Of a stretch of DNA of 64,000 bases, positions 32,301 to 37,846 are shown in pieces. The position numbers and the translations under genes were made by a program. The stretch is from Gerris lacustris (Eukaryota; Arthropoda; Insecta; Hemiptera; Gerridae): positions 70,213,092 to 70,277,091 of the forward strand of contig OX578282.1 of the NCBI GenBank assembly GCA_951217055.1. Reading direction: 5' to 3'. Each line of letters begins with the position of its first letter. Positions within the stretch are counted from its first letter, which is position 1. Under the pieces are notes generated by a model. The model did not search any database. It was not told the origin of the DNA and was given only the letters and a program-made list of their open reading frames with translations.

Positions 32301-33437
32301 GATAACAGAAGAAAGTTTTAAATCTTTAGGAGAATCAACATTGCTGTAGATAACAGAAGAAAGTTTTAAATCTTTAGGAGAATCAACATTGCTGTAGATA
32401 ACAGAAGAAAGTTTTAAATCTTTAGGAGAATCAACATTGCTGTAGATAACAGAAGAAAGTTTTAAATCTTTAGGAGAATCAACATTGCTGTAGATAACAG
32501 ATGCAAGTTTTAAATCTTTAGGAGAATCAACATTGCTGTAGATAACAGATGCAAGTTTTAAATCTTAAGGAGAATCAACATTGCTGTAGATAACAGAAGC
32601 AAGTTTTAAATCTTTAGGAGAATCAACATTGCTGTAGATAACAGAAGCAAGTTTTAAATCTTAAGGAGAATCAACATTACTGTAGATCACAGAAGCAAGT
32701 TTTAAATCTTAAGGAGAATCAACATTGCTGTAGATAACAGATGCAAGTTTTAAATCTTAAGGAGAATCAACATAGCTGTAGATAACAGAAGAAAGTTTTA
32801 AATCTTTAGGAGAATCAACATTACTGTAGATCACAGAAGCAAGTTTTAAATCTTAAGGAGAATCAACATTGCTGTAGATAACAGATGCAAGTTTTAAATC
32901 TTAAGGAGAATCAACATTGCTGTAGATTACAGAAGCAAGATTTAAATCTTTGGGAGAATCAACATAGGTGTAGATTACTGTAGATTATGGGCACCTACTT
33001 TTAAAAATGATTGAGGGGGTCCACCGGGGGATATTCCATTTCCCCCAGTAAAAGGGGGAGGGGGGGGGGTCCGAGATGGAACTGAAAAAGCTCGGTTGCT
33101 AAAACTGCATTTTAAGACTTTCTGGTGTTTTTATAACGATGTTGAAGAATATTTCATGGCAATACTAACATTTGTTTTTTACTGAAATACCAACATTTTC
33201 TTATGCATTAAAATATTTTTGCCCACAACTGATCAACACATGGAAAAATCAAAATCGTGTGGGCGAGCCCCTCGGGCCCAAAGGAGTTGCGTCGCTGGTT
33301 TAGATAAGAGAAGCAAGTTTTTGTAGGTACATGATGATAAGAAAACTCACCGTTCTGTGCTTCTTTTAACAGCTGAGGTATCGATTCCTTGATACACGCC
33401 TCGTTGTTCTTCTTTGGACATTTCTTCCAGCTTGCAG
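14157..33437 (-). CDS. Takeout/JHBP-family gene (five of its exons; 5' exon not found)
   Basis: The exons, in transcription order, are 33351-33437, 28561-28711, 17692-17831, 15912-16061 and 14157-14305. Intron phases are 1, 2, 1, 1 between them, and all boundaries are AG...GT. The spliced product has 225 residues plus a missing start. It is a haemolymph juvenile-hormone-binding-protein domain (Pfam JHBP, TULIP fold), which in characterised relatives is secreted and carries hydrophobic ligands in a long tubular pocket; the ligand here is unknown. Visible family marks are the N-terminal cysteine pair KKCPKKNNEAC, the IPPLDPL-like IIPLDPL, the DVDWDK strand, the GKGKANITLEDL turn, the LENLFDGNPALGDNMNKFLN block and the amphipathic C-terminal helix ending RVPLTELYT. 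About 18-20 signal-peptide residues are missing, which would give the usual total of about 240-250. All five exons are intact. The introns contain minisatellites, an antisense tRNA-His and a Gypsy element. Confidence 0.95.
14586..14780 (+). mobile_element. tRNA-derived SINE-like fragment
   Basis: Begins with a tRNA-like head, GTGGTGCAATGGTTAGCAC, which matches a Pol III A box (Gln/Glu-type tRNA). A B-box-like GGTGAATCGAGGC follows about 30 bp later. The 3' body contains CTTTTACTTGG as an inverted echo of CCAAGTGAAAG. It would not fold as a functional tRNA. Confidence 0.5.
14848..15147. mobile_element. 300-bp foldback MITE (long near-perfect hairpin)
   Basis: The left arm starts AGTAGTTATATTTTGGGCA and the right arm ends TGCCCAAAATATAACTACT. 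The arms stay complementary almost to the centre, including GGCTTCGGATATCGATTCGA, GATTTTGTATTGCATGTT and GTCTACTTGTACGACCCTGC, with only scattered mismatches. The turn is near CACCTGTGGGTATCG. It has no ORF and lies in a takeout intron, so the primary transcript would contain a duplex of more than 100 bp. Confidence 0.9.
15262..15850. repeat. 42-bp minisatellite, about 14 copies
   Basis: The unit contains ACTAATAGTTCTATGTTTAG and AAATGAAACATCGCTACCATC. Copies differ at a few recurrent sites (C/G in TTCTATG/TTGTATG, AGAAAT/AGTAAT, GCTACC/GCGACC, GAAACA/GAAGCA/GAAATA). Because 42 is divisible by three and the unit lacks stops in several frames, long 14-residue-repeat ORFs appear on both strands. 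These are artefacts of the repeat, and the array lies in an intron. Confidence 0.97.
15912..16061 (-). CDS. Takeout-like gene, exon 5
   Basis: 150 bp with acceptor GTTTTTCAG and donor GTAAGTCACT. It encodes DLSVTMILKGSEVTKNNKKY, FHVDEGQFYIKPKNTKLHLE and NLFDGNPAL. A tandem array of 42-bp repeats begins about 60 bp beyond the donor in the intron. Reading through the donor meets a stop within five codons, so intron retention would truncate the protein. Confidence 0.96.
16390..16915. mobile_element. Probable non-autonomous element with GGAAC-rich inverted ends
   Basis: The left end TAGGGATGGGCGGAACGGAAC and the right end GTTCCAGTTCCAGCCCTT are imperfect inverted repeats of the (C/T)AGGG type seen in hAT MITEs. 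Two internal segments of about 100 bp (ACTAATTAAAGAGGAAACGG and ACTGATTAAAGAGGAAACGG) are direct duplicates. I did not find a matching 8-bp target duplication, so class and exact ends are tentative. Confidence 0.5.
17039..17522 (+). mobile_element. tRNA-derived SINE with (ACT)n tail, copy 1
   Basis: Starts GGGAGCCAGGGTAGCCGAGC with a Pol III A-box-like segment and has a strong B box (GTGGGTTCGATCCC) at about 17112-17126. The body contains two tandem versions of GAGGACGGAGCAGGGCGAGG followed by TATGGGGACTCTTCCCCCA, and ends at TAGTAGGAAGTACTAGACTA then (CTA)n. The same architecture recurs at 35440-35896, which defines a family of about 480 bp. Confidence 0.85.
17692..17831 (-). CDS. Takeout-like gene, exon 4
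   Basis: 140 bp with acceptor TTTTTTCAG and donor GTGAGT. It encodes VDWDKHNLVFDIEVTDGPAA, LLGDYVGSGKVLLLPIRGKG and KANITL. The GDY-x-GSGK-x-LLLPIRGKGKANITL segment is the most recognisable takeout-family signature in the gene. The preceding 10.7-kb intron contains the Gypsy element. Confidence 0.96.
18096..19454 (+). repeat. 5' LTR of the Gypsy element (1359 bp)
   Basis: Identical in length to the 3' LTR at a constant offset of 7435, so there are no indels. The only difference I noticed is G at 18680 versus A at 26115. It starts AATTTATAACGATTTTATTT and ends AAGAAGGCTACA, and therefore lacks TG...CA ends in the strict form. A short open frame (18569-18805) is shared by both LTRs and is not considered a gene. 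Confidence 0.95.
19455..20803 (+). other. Gypsy leader with possible primer binding site
   Basis: A 1.35-kb untranslated leader. A GCGCCCATAAGCGTGGGGCC segment at 19465-19484 resembles an interrupted tRNA-Lys primer site. A closer match (TGGCGCCCAAA) lies inside the LTR at 19344-19354. The leader is U-rich, has several short non-conserved ORFs, and ends with ATCAACAAGATGG around the gag start. Confidence 0.6.
20804..22312 (+). CDS. Gag polyprotein of the Gypsy element
   Basis: 502 codons from an ATG in the context AACAAGATGG to a TAG. The N-terminus, MDVDRLEKDELEYELDIRG, is the SAP-like opening seen in many insect Gypsy Gags. Residues around 215-350 form the retrotransposon-gag (capsid) region, with WFKSIYKEISSWSELVTLLK-type helices. 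A zinc knuckle CX2CX4HX4C lies at C453, C456, H461 and C466 (CYSCGKEGHFFVRC), followed by a second cysteine cluster (CTGCGSKDVSKSMCPRC) with altered spacing. The product would form the virus-like particle and bind element RNA. Its last codons overlap pol in the -1 frame, with a GGGAAAC slippery site at 22285-22291. Confidence 0.95.
   Translation: MDVDRLEKDELEYELDIRGATGYTTVDSMRRALRTLLKMERENMSTIADSPVKKRDPQAELDIISQKVPKLEARIMVFKGREGDNDYKKIVTVFSHLMSRLNRCPIPEGSDLLTTRSNLTKKLVEFKQELDKKLNVTVAEDQEGDQKPEYEESAQLLQTLSECPSQPILSSTSRSQPSTSRKTLEQGITVEDLLRALTINPKTSVSDGYRKVIPTCKWGIKFSGDGKGRSLRSFLEDIEVYSRARHATDHDLWSGALDLFEGAALQWFKSIYKEISSWSELVTLLKEEYEDEDYIVELTAEMLSRTQGLDEKFGDYIAVLKTYFSRLDLKEEEQLKILFRNVTPYFYDRLRQYKIDSVSEFVKLGRRIQGDRCHMEKYQPPPSAKKTLLEPSLAYGGSSKISYPSTVSEVQVARPVHERFNPHHEQAKGSASKSYPRSGLFRSKDGEPRNRKCYSCGKEGHFFVRCPQLGFCTGCGSKDVSKSMCPRCPKPSLRGNGQGRQN
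22273..25491 (+). CDS. Pol polyprotein of the Gypsy element (protease, RT, RNase H, integrase)
   Basis: Expressed in the -1 frame relative to gag. The frame is open from 22273 and continuous to a TAG at 25489-25491. Numbering from codon 22312: the aspartic protease motif LLDSGASRT has Asp63; reverse transcriptase contains RFCVDYRRVNAVTKKDAYPL and the catalytic YLDD at 366-369; RNase H starts near TDASEVGLGAIL (Asp515) and includes TDHMALKWL; integrase has an HHCC zinc domain (H712 through C749/C752, KKCHICLATK) and a DDE triad at D782, D842 and E877 with a GNGPQW-like DNGPQW. The tail VGDVVWKR...GRWHVSELKRNPE is a GPY/F-like module without a chromodomain. No stop, frameshift or missing catalytic residue is visible. 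It copies element RNA into DNA and inserts it. Confidence 0.96.
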   Translation, partial: TFVAGKRSRKAKLVGQVGLPQLDKKSQIEERSRWLEVVRSFFIDERVSGLITSTTEDPRPYLEVYVLGYPLLGLLDSGASRTLVGEKGWEILQSLGFKLEKAADIKCTVADGHQCKILGTIEVPMTLDGKVKVISTLVVPSISATLILGLDFWKKMEIVPDLRHHKFHFAEDMVHLSEVIVAEDHLEPDQRARLQEITNDFFNNMTSEIGCTDLVEHEIDTSDAAPIKQRYYPVSPAVQAKINEELEEMLSKGIVEPSNSPWSSPVVMVRKSDGSYRFCVDYRRVNAVTKKDAYPLPYVSHILDRLKNARYISSLDIKSAYWQVPVSEKSREKTAFTVPTRGLFQFRRMPFGLHNSPATWQRLIDRVLGADVEIYVFVYLDDIVICTPDFDTHTNVLSAVLSRLRNAGLTLNRDKCKFCCPQLKYLGYVVDRHGLRVDPEKVSAIVDYPPPKTPKQLRRFLGMASWYRRFVPAFSSITVPLTSLLKKGYKWIWTEECAQAFRALKDHLISAPVLTCPDFSKPFILQTDASEVGLGAILSQEISEGEKVIAFASRSLNKLERKYCATELEALAVLWAIEKFRSYLEGQTFSVVTDHMALKWLMGLKEPKGRLARWVLRLQQYDFTITHRPGKLHVVADALSRAPVNAVAVEGPGKESAEDRVMDRWYVGMLEKIEASPEKYPLWSIHQGRLYANRSRRRGAGGEEESPWKEVVPKEKRKQIMSENHDAPMAGHLGSFKTKRRIMQRYYWPGMTADISAYVKKCHICLATKSECKKPAGLMGHQREPGAPWRMVSGDLMGPFPRSSNQNCYLLVLVDCFTKYAVLHPMRKADAKAVTKFVEDQVFMVFGVPQFFIADNGPQWRSREFQEKMSQYKVRVLFNPLYHAQCNPTERYNRTIKGMITAYIKDNHKHWDKHLPQLGFALRTAVNETTGYSPSFLTFGRPLHPSGERLPHSDEDPLVAPQDPTAKKTAKNMEKLQETLQTVKEKLKKVHARNAHTYNLRRRHQEFKVGDVVWKRTHFLSAAAKDFSAKLAPKYVRCKVREKITPLVYELEDETGKPLGRWHVSELKRNPE
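22285..22291 (+). promoter_or_regulatory. Canonical -1 ribosomal frameshift heptamer GGGAAAC
   Basis: Read in the gag frame as CGG-GGA-AAC, the heptamer fits X-XXY-YYZ exactly. The pol frame is -1 relative to gag and is open from 22273 (just after a TAA at 22270-22272) through the end of gag at 22312, so slippage here would produce Gag-Pol. GGGAAAC is an established slippery sequence in retroviral gag-pro junctions. A downstream stem or pseudoknot was not modelled. Confidence 0.75.
25517..25530 (+). promoter_or_regulatory. Polypurine tract of the Gypsy element
   Basis: CCAAGGAGGGATTT lies immediately before the 3' LTR, 25 bp after the pol stop. A purine-rich tract at this position primes plus-strand synthesis and fixes the LTR start at about 25528-25531. 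Confidence 0.8.
25531..26889 (+). repeat. 3' LTR of the Gypsy element (1359 bp)
   Basis: Matches the 5' LTR base for base apart from A at 26115. It ends AAGAAGGCTACA and is followed by C and TTTAAATGATACCCAAATT, which belongs to the interrupted older repeat. Confidence 0.95.
26890..27299 (+). repeat. Right half of the repeat split by the Gypsy element
   Basis: TTTAAATGATACCCAAATTA followed by GATCGCTGATCGCAGAAATTTT and TGCGACGGACGGGCGAACTA parallels 11297-11530. Around 27110-27150 it is uninterrupted where the 11-kb copy carries the 160-bp-repeat element. The rest to 27299 is unremarkable. Confidence 0.7.
27300..27660. repeat. tRNA-like fragments (SINE relics)
   Basis: Contains several Pol III B-box-like stretches: CAGGTTCGATCCCACC near 27330 and TGGGTTCAATCCCCAGACCA near 27496. 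Between them is CAGCATTAGGCGTGGCCTAA. None folds as a complete tRNA, so they look like pieces of tRNA-derived SINEs. Confidence 0.45.
27666..28250 (-). mobile_element. TACGATTG-family element with ORF relic (inverted copy)
   Basis: TTTATCTACGATTG near 27677 and CAATCGTAGATAAA near 28093 bracket about 430 bp, followed by an arm (GTGCGGTACGCAACTCGTGC ... CGTAATGTACTATTT). Inside is the palindrome CTTTACCGCCCTAGGGCAGTAAAG. On the plus strand an ATG near 27920 opens MSDLSDYDEYEENYTPPEII followed by NSAQNTT before a stop. Other copies preserve a similar peptide that continues ELMSSLSK. The relic implies descent from an element that encoded a protein. Confidence 0.7.
28334..28490 (-). repeat. 10-bp array, CTAACCACCC type
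   Basis: About 15 direct copies of a degenerate CTAACCACC(C/T)C unit. On the minus strand it reads GGTGGTTAG(G/A), containing TTAGG. Similar arrays in the opposite orientation lie at 37353-37846 and 46432-46750. It ends about 70 bp before the takeout exon 3 donor. Confidence 0.92.
28561..28711 (-). CDS. Takeout-like gene, exon 3
   Basis: 151 bp (49 codons plus split codons) with acceptor TGTATTGCAG and donor GTAAGT. It encodes KKEYGIIPLDPLHFDRMELN, then QGSNSPVNINLTFSNLDIIG and PSRIKINRA. The PLDPL motif and the following alternating hydrophobic strands are typical of the first half of the JHBP fold. The exon ends after two bases of a codon and joins exon 4 to make Asp. Confidence 0.95.
28771..29293. 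repeat. 45-bp minisatellite, about 11-12 copies
   Basis: The unit contains GTTCTAATAGGGGTCAAGGT and GATGACCACGTATTGTTAG plus TATAAA. Some copies are shortened (GGGGTCAGATGATGACCTCG). The core GGTCAAGGTGATGACC is partly palindromic. The array starts about 60 bp upstream of takeout exon 3 in the direction of transcription. Confidence 0.95.
29400..29880 (+). repeat. GACAGACAG family, copy in intron 2
   Basis: Includes AGTGTGGCACATAGCTTCCT, TGCAGGCTACTTTCGACGAAC, AGATATAGGTGTAAATAAATG and AATGAGCTAATTATGACCTA in the same order as the longer copy at 45656-46258. Confidence 0.7.
30192..30263 (+). tRNA. tRNA-His (GTG anticodon)
   Basis: 72 nt with a full cloverleaf: acceptor stem GCCGTGA/TCACGGC with discriminator A, D arm GTAT-AGTGGTTA-GTAC, anticodon stem TTGCG/CGCAA with loop TTGTGGC and anticodon GTG at 30225-30227, and T arm CCAGG-TTCGAAT-CCTGG. 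Pol III promoters are intact (A box TCGTATAGTGG, B box GGTTCGAATCC), and a T-rich stretch (TTTATTTT) follows within 10 bp as terminator. There is no intron. It lies antisense in takeout intron 2 and decodes CAC/CAT (His) codons. Confidence 0.97.
30480..31960. repeat. GACAGACAG family, further copies (both orientations)
   Basis: An inverted copy at about 30520-30990 (CTTACCGAAGG, GGAACATTTTTAGTTGAGTG, GGTAGGTCATAATTAGCTCA) and another at about 31190-31960 with internal inverted segments. CCTTAAGAGTGTTTTCACAAAG at about 31820 mirrors CTTTGTGAAAACACTCTTAAGG at about 31170, so 31170-31845 has inverted ends. Poly-C/poly-G runs lie near 31229-31251. No coding sequence is seen. Confidence 0.65.
31961..32221. 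other. Non-coding part of intron 2
   Basis: AT-rich, containing CAATTGGTGTGGCAAACAGCTT, another trace of the GACAGACAG family, immediately before the 48-bp array. Confidence 0.5.
32222..32990. repeat. 48-bp minisatellite, about 16 copies
   Basis: The unit contains TTTTAAATCTTTAGGAGAAT, CAACATTGCTGTAGATAAC and AGAAGCAAG. Variants are TTTAGG/TTAAGG and GAAGCAAG/GAAGAAAG/GATGCAAG. A stray half-unit TAGATAAGAGAAGCAAG occurs at 33301-33317, 34 bp from exon 2, so the array once lay closer or was interrupted. Confidence 0.96.
32991..33350. other. Spacer between the 48-bp array and exon 2
   Basis: Contains a G-rich stretch with a G run at about 33058-33069 and the stray half-unit of the 48-bp repeat. 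Nothing else is recognised. Confidence 0.5.
33351..33437 (-). CDS. Takeout-like gene, exon 2 (first exon found)
   Basis: 87 bp between the acceptor TGATTTCAG and the donor GTGAGT. It carries 28 full codons plus a split codon on each side (acceptor after one base of a codon, donor after one base). It encodes ASWKKCPKKNNEACIKES followed by IPQLLKEAQN. The two cysteines eight residues apart are the conserved disulphide pair at the mature N-terminus of takeout proteins. There is no in-frame ATG between the acceptor and an upstream stop that would supply a signal peptide, so an upstream exon must exist. Confidence 0.9.
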
Positions 33438-34900
33438 CTGAAATCAGATAATACAAATATATTATTAATAAATTATTATAAATTATTGTATTTATTATAT
33501 TCTACTGCTAATAATTTGTCAGGGCCTAACAGCTTGATTCGAGAGGACAAATACCAGGGAACCACTTGCATCCCCACAACACAACTACTTGTATCACCAC
33601 AACATAACTACATGCATCACTCTCTCTTTGTCGTTATCGTGCACCGTAATAATATGTACATATTGCTTCCGAGTCTACCAAAGTAGTGGAAGCATTGTGT
33701 TTACTTATCCTCCAAAATCAAAATTTTTCACTCGCAATTATGTTTTAGACCGTCCTAAACAAGGCACTTCTTTAAATTGTTACTCCCCTTATATAATAAA
33801 AACAGAGGGAGTAACAATCTAAAGAAGGTGTATAGAATGTTCTTCTATAGACTGTTACTCCCCTTATAAAAACAGAAGAGTGATATTCCTTTGTCCAAAA
33901 GTTCATTGGGCTAAACGTCTCTTTGTCTTAATAGTTATTTAGTCAGTAATTGATGTTCTAGAAAAGATATAAGGGGAGTAACAATCTAAAGGAGTACCCT
34001 AAACAATATAATTTCGTGTCTGTTTTTCTGTCGGTATGTCGATCTGTATGTATGAATCCTTGCCACACGCATAAGAATTCTCATAAATTTTCAATTTTAC
34101 AAATTTTCAAGGATTACGTGGGCTAGACTCTAGCTAGATGGTCTCCTATGAATTTTATCTCTAGGATTATTAGTGGCCTCTGCAGTGGTGCAAACGTAAA
34201 ATCCTCCAAACGTTAATTTCTCGCCACCTAATGGTCCGATTTTGCTCAAATTGAGAGGATAATTGAGGAACGTATGATGATACCATATTAATTTTATCAT
34301 GATATGATCATTTGCAGCCGAATGGCTACAAATGAGGACATTTTCAGGAATTGTGCAGGTTATGCCCTACATGATTCCGTATGAATGTCATTGTAATTGG
34401 AATTACAGTAGCCACTGAGTATACGCAAACGTAAAACTCTGCCAAACATCAAATCCTCAAGGCCTAACGAACTGATTCTGCTCAATTGGTGAATAGTTAG
34501 GAACTAACCCATAGATGATCCAACAGCATTCTTTTAAAGAAATTAAGTGGCCCACAAATTGGCAGTTTATCATTATTTCGATGTATGGTCCAATATCTAA
34601 ATTGTTTTTACCTATATGATGTTTAAGTATGAACTTTCTAAGTTGTACAACTAATCAATTATACTTCGATTTATACTGGGATATCATTTTGTCCAAATTG
34701 TATCCTGCCCATGATCTTCTGTCCTTAGGTTGACCGTTTGCAATCCCATTTTGGATGCCTTATTGGGTCATCCTAAGGATAACCAACCTAGGGTCACTGT
34801 TAGAAAAAGTAGACCGATTAAGAATGACCTTTGGATATCCAGTTACGGTCCCTCATGGGATCGCTGAATAACTTATATCTCATTAATATACATATATTGT
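33438..34900. other. Takeout intron 1 or upstream region, part 1
   Basis: Holds the CTCCCCTTAT inverted-repeat element (33760-34000). The remainder to 34900 is moderately AT-rich unique-looking sequence without a convincing exon on either strand. No signal-peptide exon was found. Confidence 0.5.
33760..34000. mobile_element. Small inverted-repeat element (TTGTTACTCCCCTTAT type)
   Basis: TTCTTTAAATTGTTACTCCCC near 33767 and GGGGAGTAACAATCTAAAGG near 33975 are inverted repeats. A second internal pair (GGGAGTAACAATCTAAAGAAG and TATAGACTGTTACTCCCC) lies between them. Related pieces are at 61830-61930 (inside the Harbinger-like element) and about 56620-56840. Confidence 0.6.
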
Positions 34901-35290
34901 AAAACATATATGTTACGATAAAGGAACCCCGTTATCACATACACACGAAACACCTAGTGCTTCATAGTATTACACACTCCCAAAGCCTACAATGCATCAA
35001 TTACAGTTTATATAATTGAATGGTCAGCTGATTTAATTGTATTAATACACATGTATGTTGATATGTGGTGGAAATAAACATATATTTATTTATTTTATTT
35101 TGCAGTAATACTCTGTGTATAATTTGAAGGATCAGCTGATTTTCTAACACTAATTCGTGTAAAACTCATAGATCAGCTGGTTTTATAATATCTGTGTATA
35201 ATTTGAAAGATCAGCTGATTTTATTTTATAATACTATTTTGTGGGTAATTTTAAGATAAGCTGATATATTTATGAGATAAAAGCACTTAA
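34901..35290. repeat. Diverged tandem repeat with GATCAGCTGATTTTA motif
   Basis: A unit of about 40-45 bp (CTGTGTATAATTTGAAGGATCAGCTGATTTTA) recurs near 35022, 35127, 35168, 35210 and 35247. Two more occur near 36126 and 36168, after SINE and foldback-family sequence, suggesting that these inserted into the array. Each unit carries a CAGCTG E-box. Confidence 0.75.
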
Positions 35291-35329
35291 TAACATGCGT
35301 CAGATGCCGTCAGCCGCCAAGACGTCAGA

Positions 35330-35345
35330 CGCGCGCGTCTGACGC
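35330..35345. repeat. Perfect GC-rich palindrome
   Basis: CAGACGCGCGCGTCTG is self-complementary, in a locally GC-rich stretch of AT-rich DNA. Function unknown. Confidence 0.6.
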
Positions 35346-35439
35346 CCACTAGGAAAACAGCCCAAAACATTAAAAACATTAAAAGTACTAACTACTAAGC
35401 ATAAAAGTGACTTACTAACATTAAAAGTTACTAACTACT

Positions 35440-35896
35440 AGGGAGCCAGGGAGGCCGAGGTCGCAAAGACACCGGGCAGCTATCACTGAGGCGAGGCAAA
35501 TCGAGGTCGTGGGTTCGATCCCGGGCCGTGATACACTGAATGCATCTATGAATCGCGGACGGAGCAGGGCGAGGAACACCCCCTGAGGGGTTCTCTTTCC
35601 CCACGTCGTCTAGTGGGTTCGATCCGTGTCATGATCTATGATTCGAGGTCGGAGTAGGGCGAGGGGACCCCCTGAGGGGTCCTCTTCCCCCACACTTTGA
35701 AGCACGCTCATATAGCTTACTAATGACCACACCATACTAGTTTCGGCGGTACAATGTATGATGTGTGAAGTAGCTGGAACTCTCCACCACGGGGAAGTAA
35801 AATGGGTCCACTGTAGGCCTGATTGCGAGGTTCGAACAAGTGGTTCGTCCTACCCGTCTAGTAGGAAGTACTAGTTAACTACTACTACTACTACTA
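35440..35896 (+). mobile_element. tRNA-derived SINE with (ACT)n tail, copy 2
   Basis: Starts AGGGAGCCAGGGAGGCCGAG, has B box GTGGGTTCGATCCC at about 35508-35521, two versions of the GGAGCAGGGCGAGG-CCCCCTGAGGGG module, and ends GTAGGAAGTACTAGTTAACT then (CTA)n. It is the partner of 17039-17522. Confidence 0.85.
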
Positions 35897-36100
35897 ACTA
35901 CTAAGCATAATAGTGACTTACTAACATCAAGCTAGAATTTTATGTATGAATTAATTTTTTGGTGGAACAAGGGGATTTTCATGATCCTGAGTACAAAATT
36001 AGTTAGTAGACTAAAAATCAAGTTAATGTTAGTTTACCATTTGAAAGATTAATTAGTAAAACATTTCTCTAAATCAAATTGGCCAACTATTAAGTGAATC
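35897..36100 (+). repeat. GCGGGACATAGC foldback family, partial copy
   Basis: Contains AGCTAGAATTTTATGTATGA, GGATTTTCATGATCCTGAGT and ACAAAATTAGTTAGTAGACT, matching 4790-5060 and 41330-41450 but lacking the GCGGGACATAGC part. Confidence 0.65.
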
Positions 36101-36199
36101 CAACACTATTTGTGTCTAATTTAATGATCAGCTGATTTTATAACACTACTCTGTGCAAAATTTGAAAGATCAGCTGAATTTATAATCTTACATTGTATG

Positions 36200-37352
36200 A
36201 AATTTAAAGATCAAATTTTTGTGCCATCACAATACTTTATCTTATCTATAGAAATACAAGTAGTATAAGAAAATAAACAGTTAATCTGTAGAACTGAGTC
36301 TTTTGCTAAGCTAATTCCATTTTACGGATGTAATAATTATTTAATGATATGCAAATATAAATACATTGTAATTTCGTTTAATTGCTTAATTATTTATGAA
36401 AATATAAAACTGTATTTATTATTTATTCAATGTTATAAACAATGGTATCTATTATATATATATATAACCGTGTTATTATTGAAATAGCAACTATAAACCG
36501 TTATTTTGTCTGGATAATAATTAAATAATAGATTAAAATACTTATAATACCTTCTATACATAATTATAAATCTATAGCATAATCATTTAAAATTGAAACA
36601 ATATAAATATAGTGTTTTTAATTGCACGATGTAATCTTAAACTCAGTTTTAACAATATAATAACATATAATACACATAACACACATATATATATATAATA
36701 TATAATAACACTTAATTTACTTCTCGACTAATTGTAAGTTTAGAACGAGATATTTTTCTCTGCGCCTTAAATAACTTTAATTAAAATATTTTATAAATTG
36801 ATTAAATAAACAAAACAAGAATAAAACACTTCATAAATTAATTCATTTTCTAAATGGATGAATTAAACACTATAGCGTATGTTATTAAAGATGAAGTGTT
36901 GTTACTAAAGATATAAGATTCAATTATAATTGGGGTTATTATATTGAAATGTGCCAAGTTGGTAACCAGCTAGATGGTAGTAAAAAGAGAAAATGAACTC
37001 TCATTTAAAAACAAAGTAATAGCTAATCTAATAATAATTGGGGAATTGGCTAATTTCAATAATAAAGCCGCTATTACATCGGTACTTGTTTGTCTTTTGT
37101 TACATTGAAAATGTAATTCGTCTTATTAAATTGGATTCTTTCACAATTCAATTATAATTTGATATTTTGACGTCAACTTGTCCTGATTTCAAACAGGTAA
37201 GTATAGCTGCCGGCATTTGTTCTGCTTTATAATAGCTTTATAAAAATATATAAATAACCATTATCTAAATTTTACCGGGATGCATAGTGACTCCAGGTTC
37301 ATCACATATACAAACTGGATAGTAGTGTCTATTATAATCATATATTTATTTA
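36200..37352. other. AT-rich sequence, nothing recognised
   Basis: About 1.15 kb of A/T-dominated DNA with TATA-rich simple sequence near 36450 and 36685-36710. A lone donor-like CAGGTAAGTATAG occurs at 37195-37208 on the plus strand without an open upstream exon. Confidence 0.5.
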
Positions 37353-37846
37353 GTGGTGGTTATAGGTGCAGAGGTGTATAGAGGTGGGTAGATGTAGTTA
37401 GCGTTGGTTAGAGATGGTCAGAGGTGTTTAGAGGTGTTTAGAGTTGGTAAGAGGAGATTTTAAGTAATTAGGGTTGGTTGAAGGTGGCTAGAAGTGATTG
37501 GGGTGGTCGGAGGAGGTTAGAAGTAGTTAGGGTTGGTTAGACTTGGTTAGGGGTGGTTAGAAGTGTTTAGAGATGGTTAGAAGTGGTTAGTGGCGGTTAG
37601 AGGTAATTTGAAGTAGTTAGGGTTGGTTAAAGGTGGCTAGAAGTGATTGGGTGGTAGGAGGAGGTTAGAAGTAGTTATGGTTTGTTAGAGTTGGTTAGGG
37701 GTTGTTAGAAGTGGTTAAAGGTTATTTGAAGTAGTTAGGGTTGGTAAAAGGTGACTAGAAGTGATTAGGGGTGGTTAGAGGTGGTTAGATGTAGTTGGTT
37801 AGGGGTGGTTAGATTTAGTTATGGTTGGTTAGGGGTGGTCAGAGGC
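37353..37846 (+). repeat. Degenerate 10-bp array, GGTTAGAGGT type
   Basis: About 49 imperfect units of (G/A)GGTGGTTAGA/G over 490 bp, with longer internal duplications (for example GTAGTTAGGGTTGGTT followed by GGTGGCTAGAAGTGATTGGG, seen at about 37459 and 37612). It is more degenerate than the array at 28334-28490 and runs in the opposite orientation. Confidence 0.9.

Larger units (their letters stand above)
28712..33350 (-). other. Takeout intron 2 (4.6 kb)
   Basis: Contains the 45-bp minisatellite next to exon 3, GACAGACAG-family repeats at about 29400-31960, an antisense tRNA-His and the 48-bp minisatellite near exon 2. No additional exon was seen. Confidence 0.85.
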
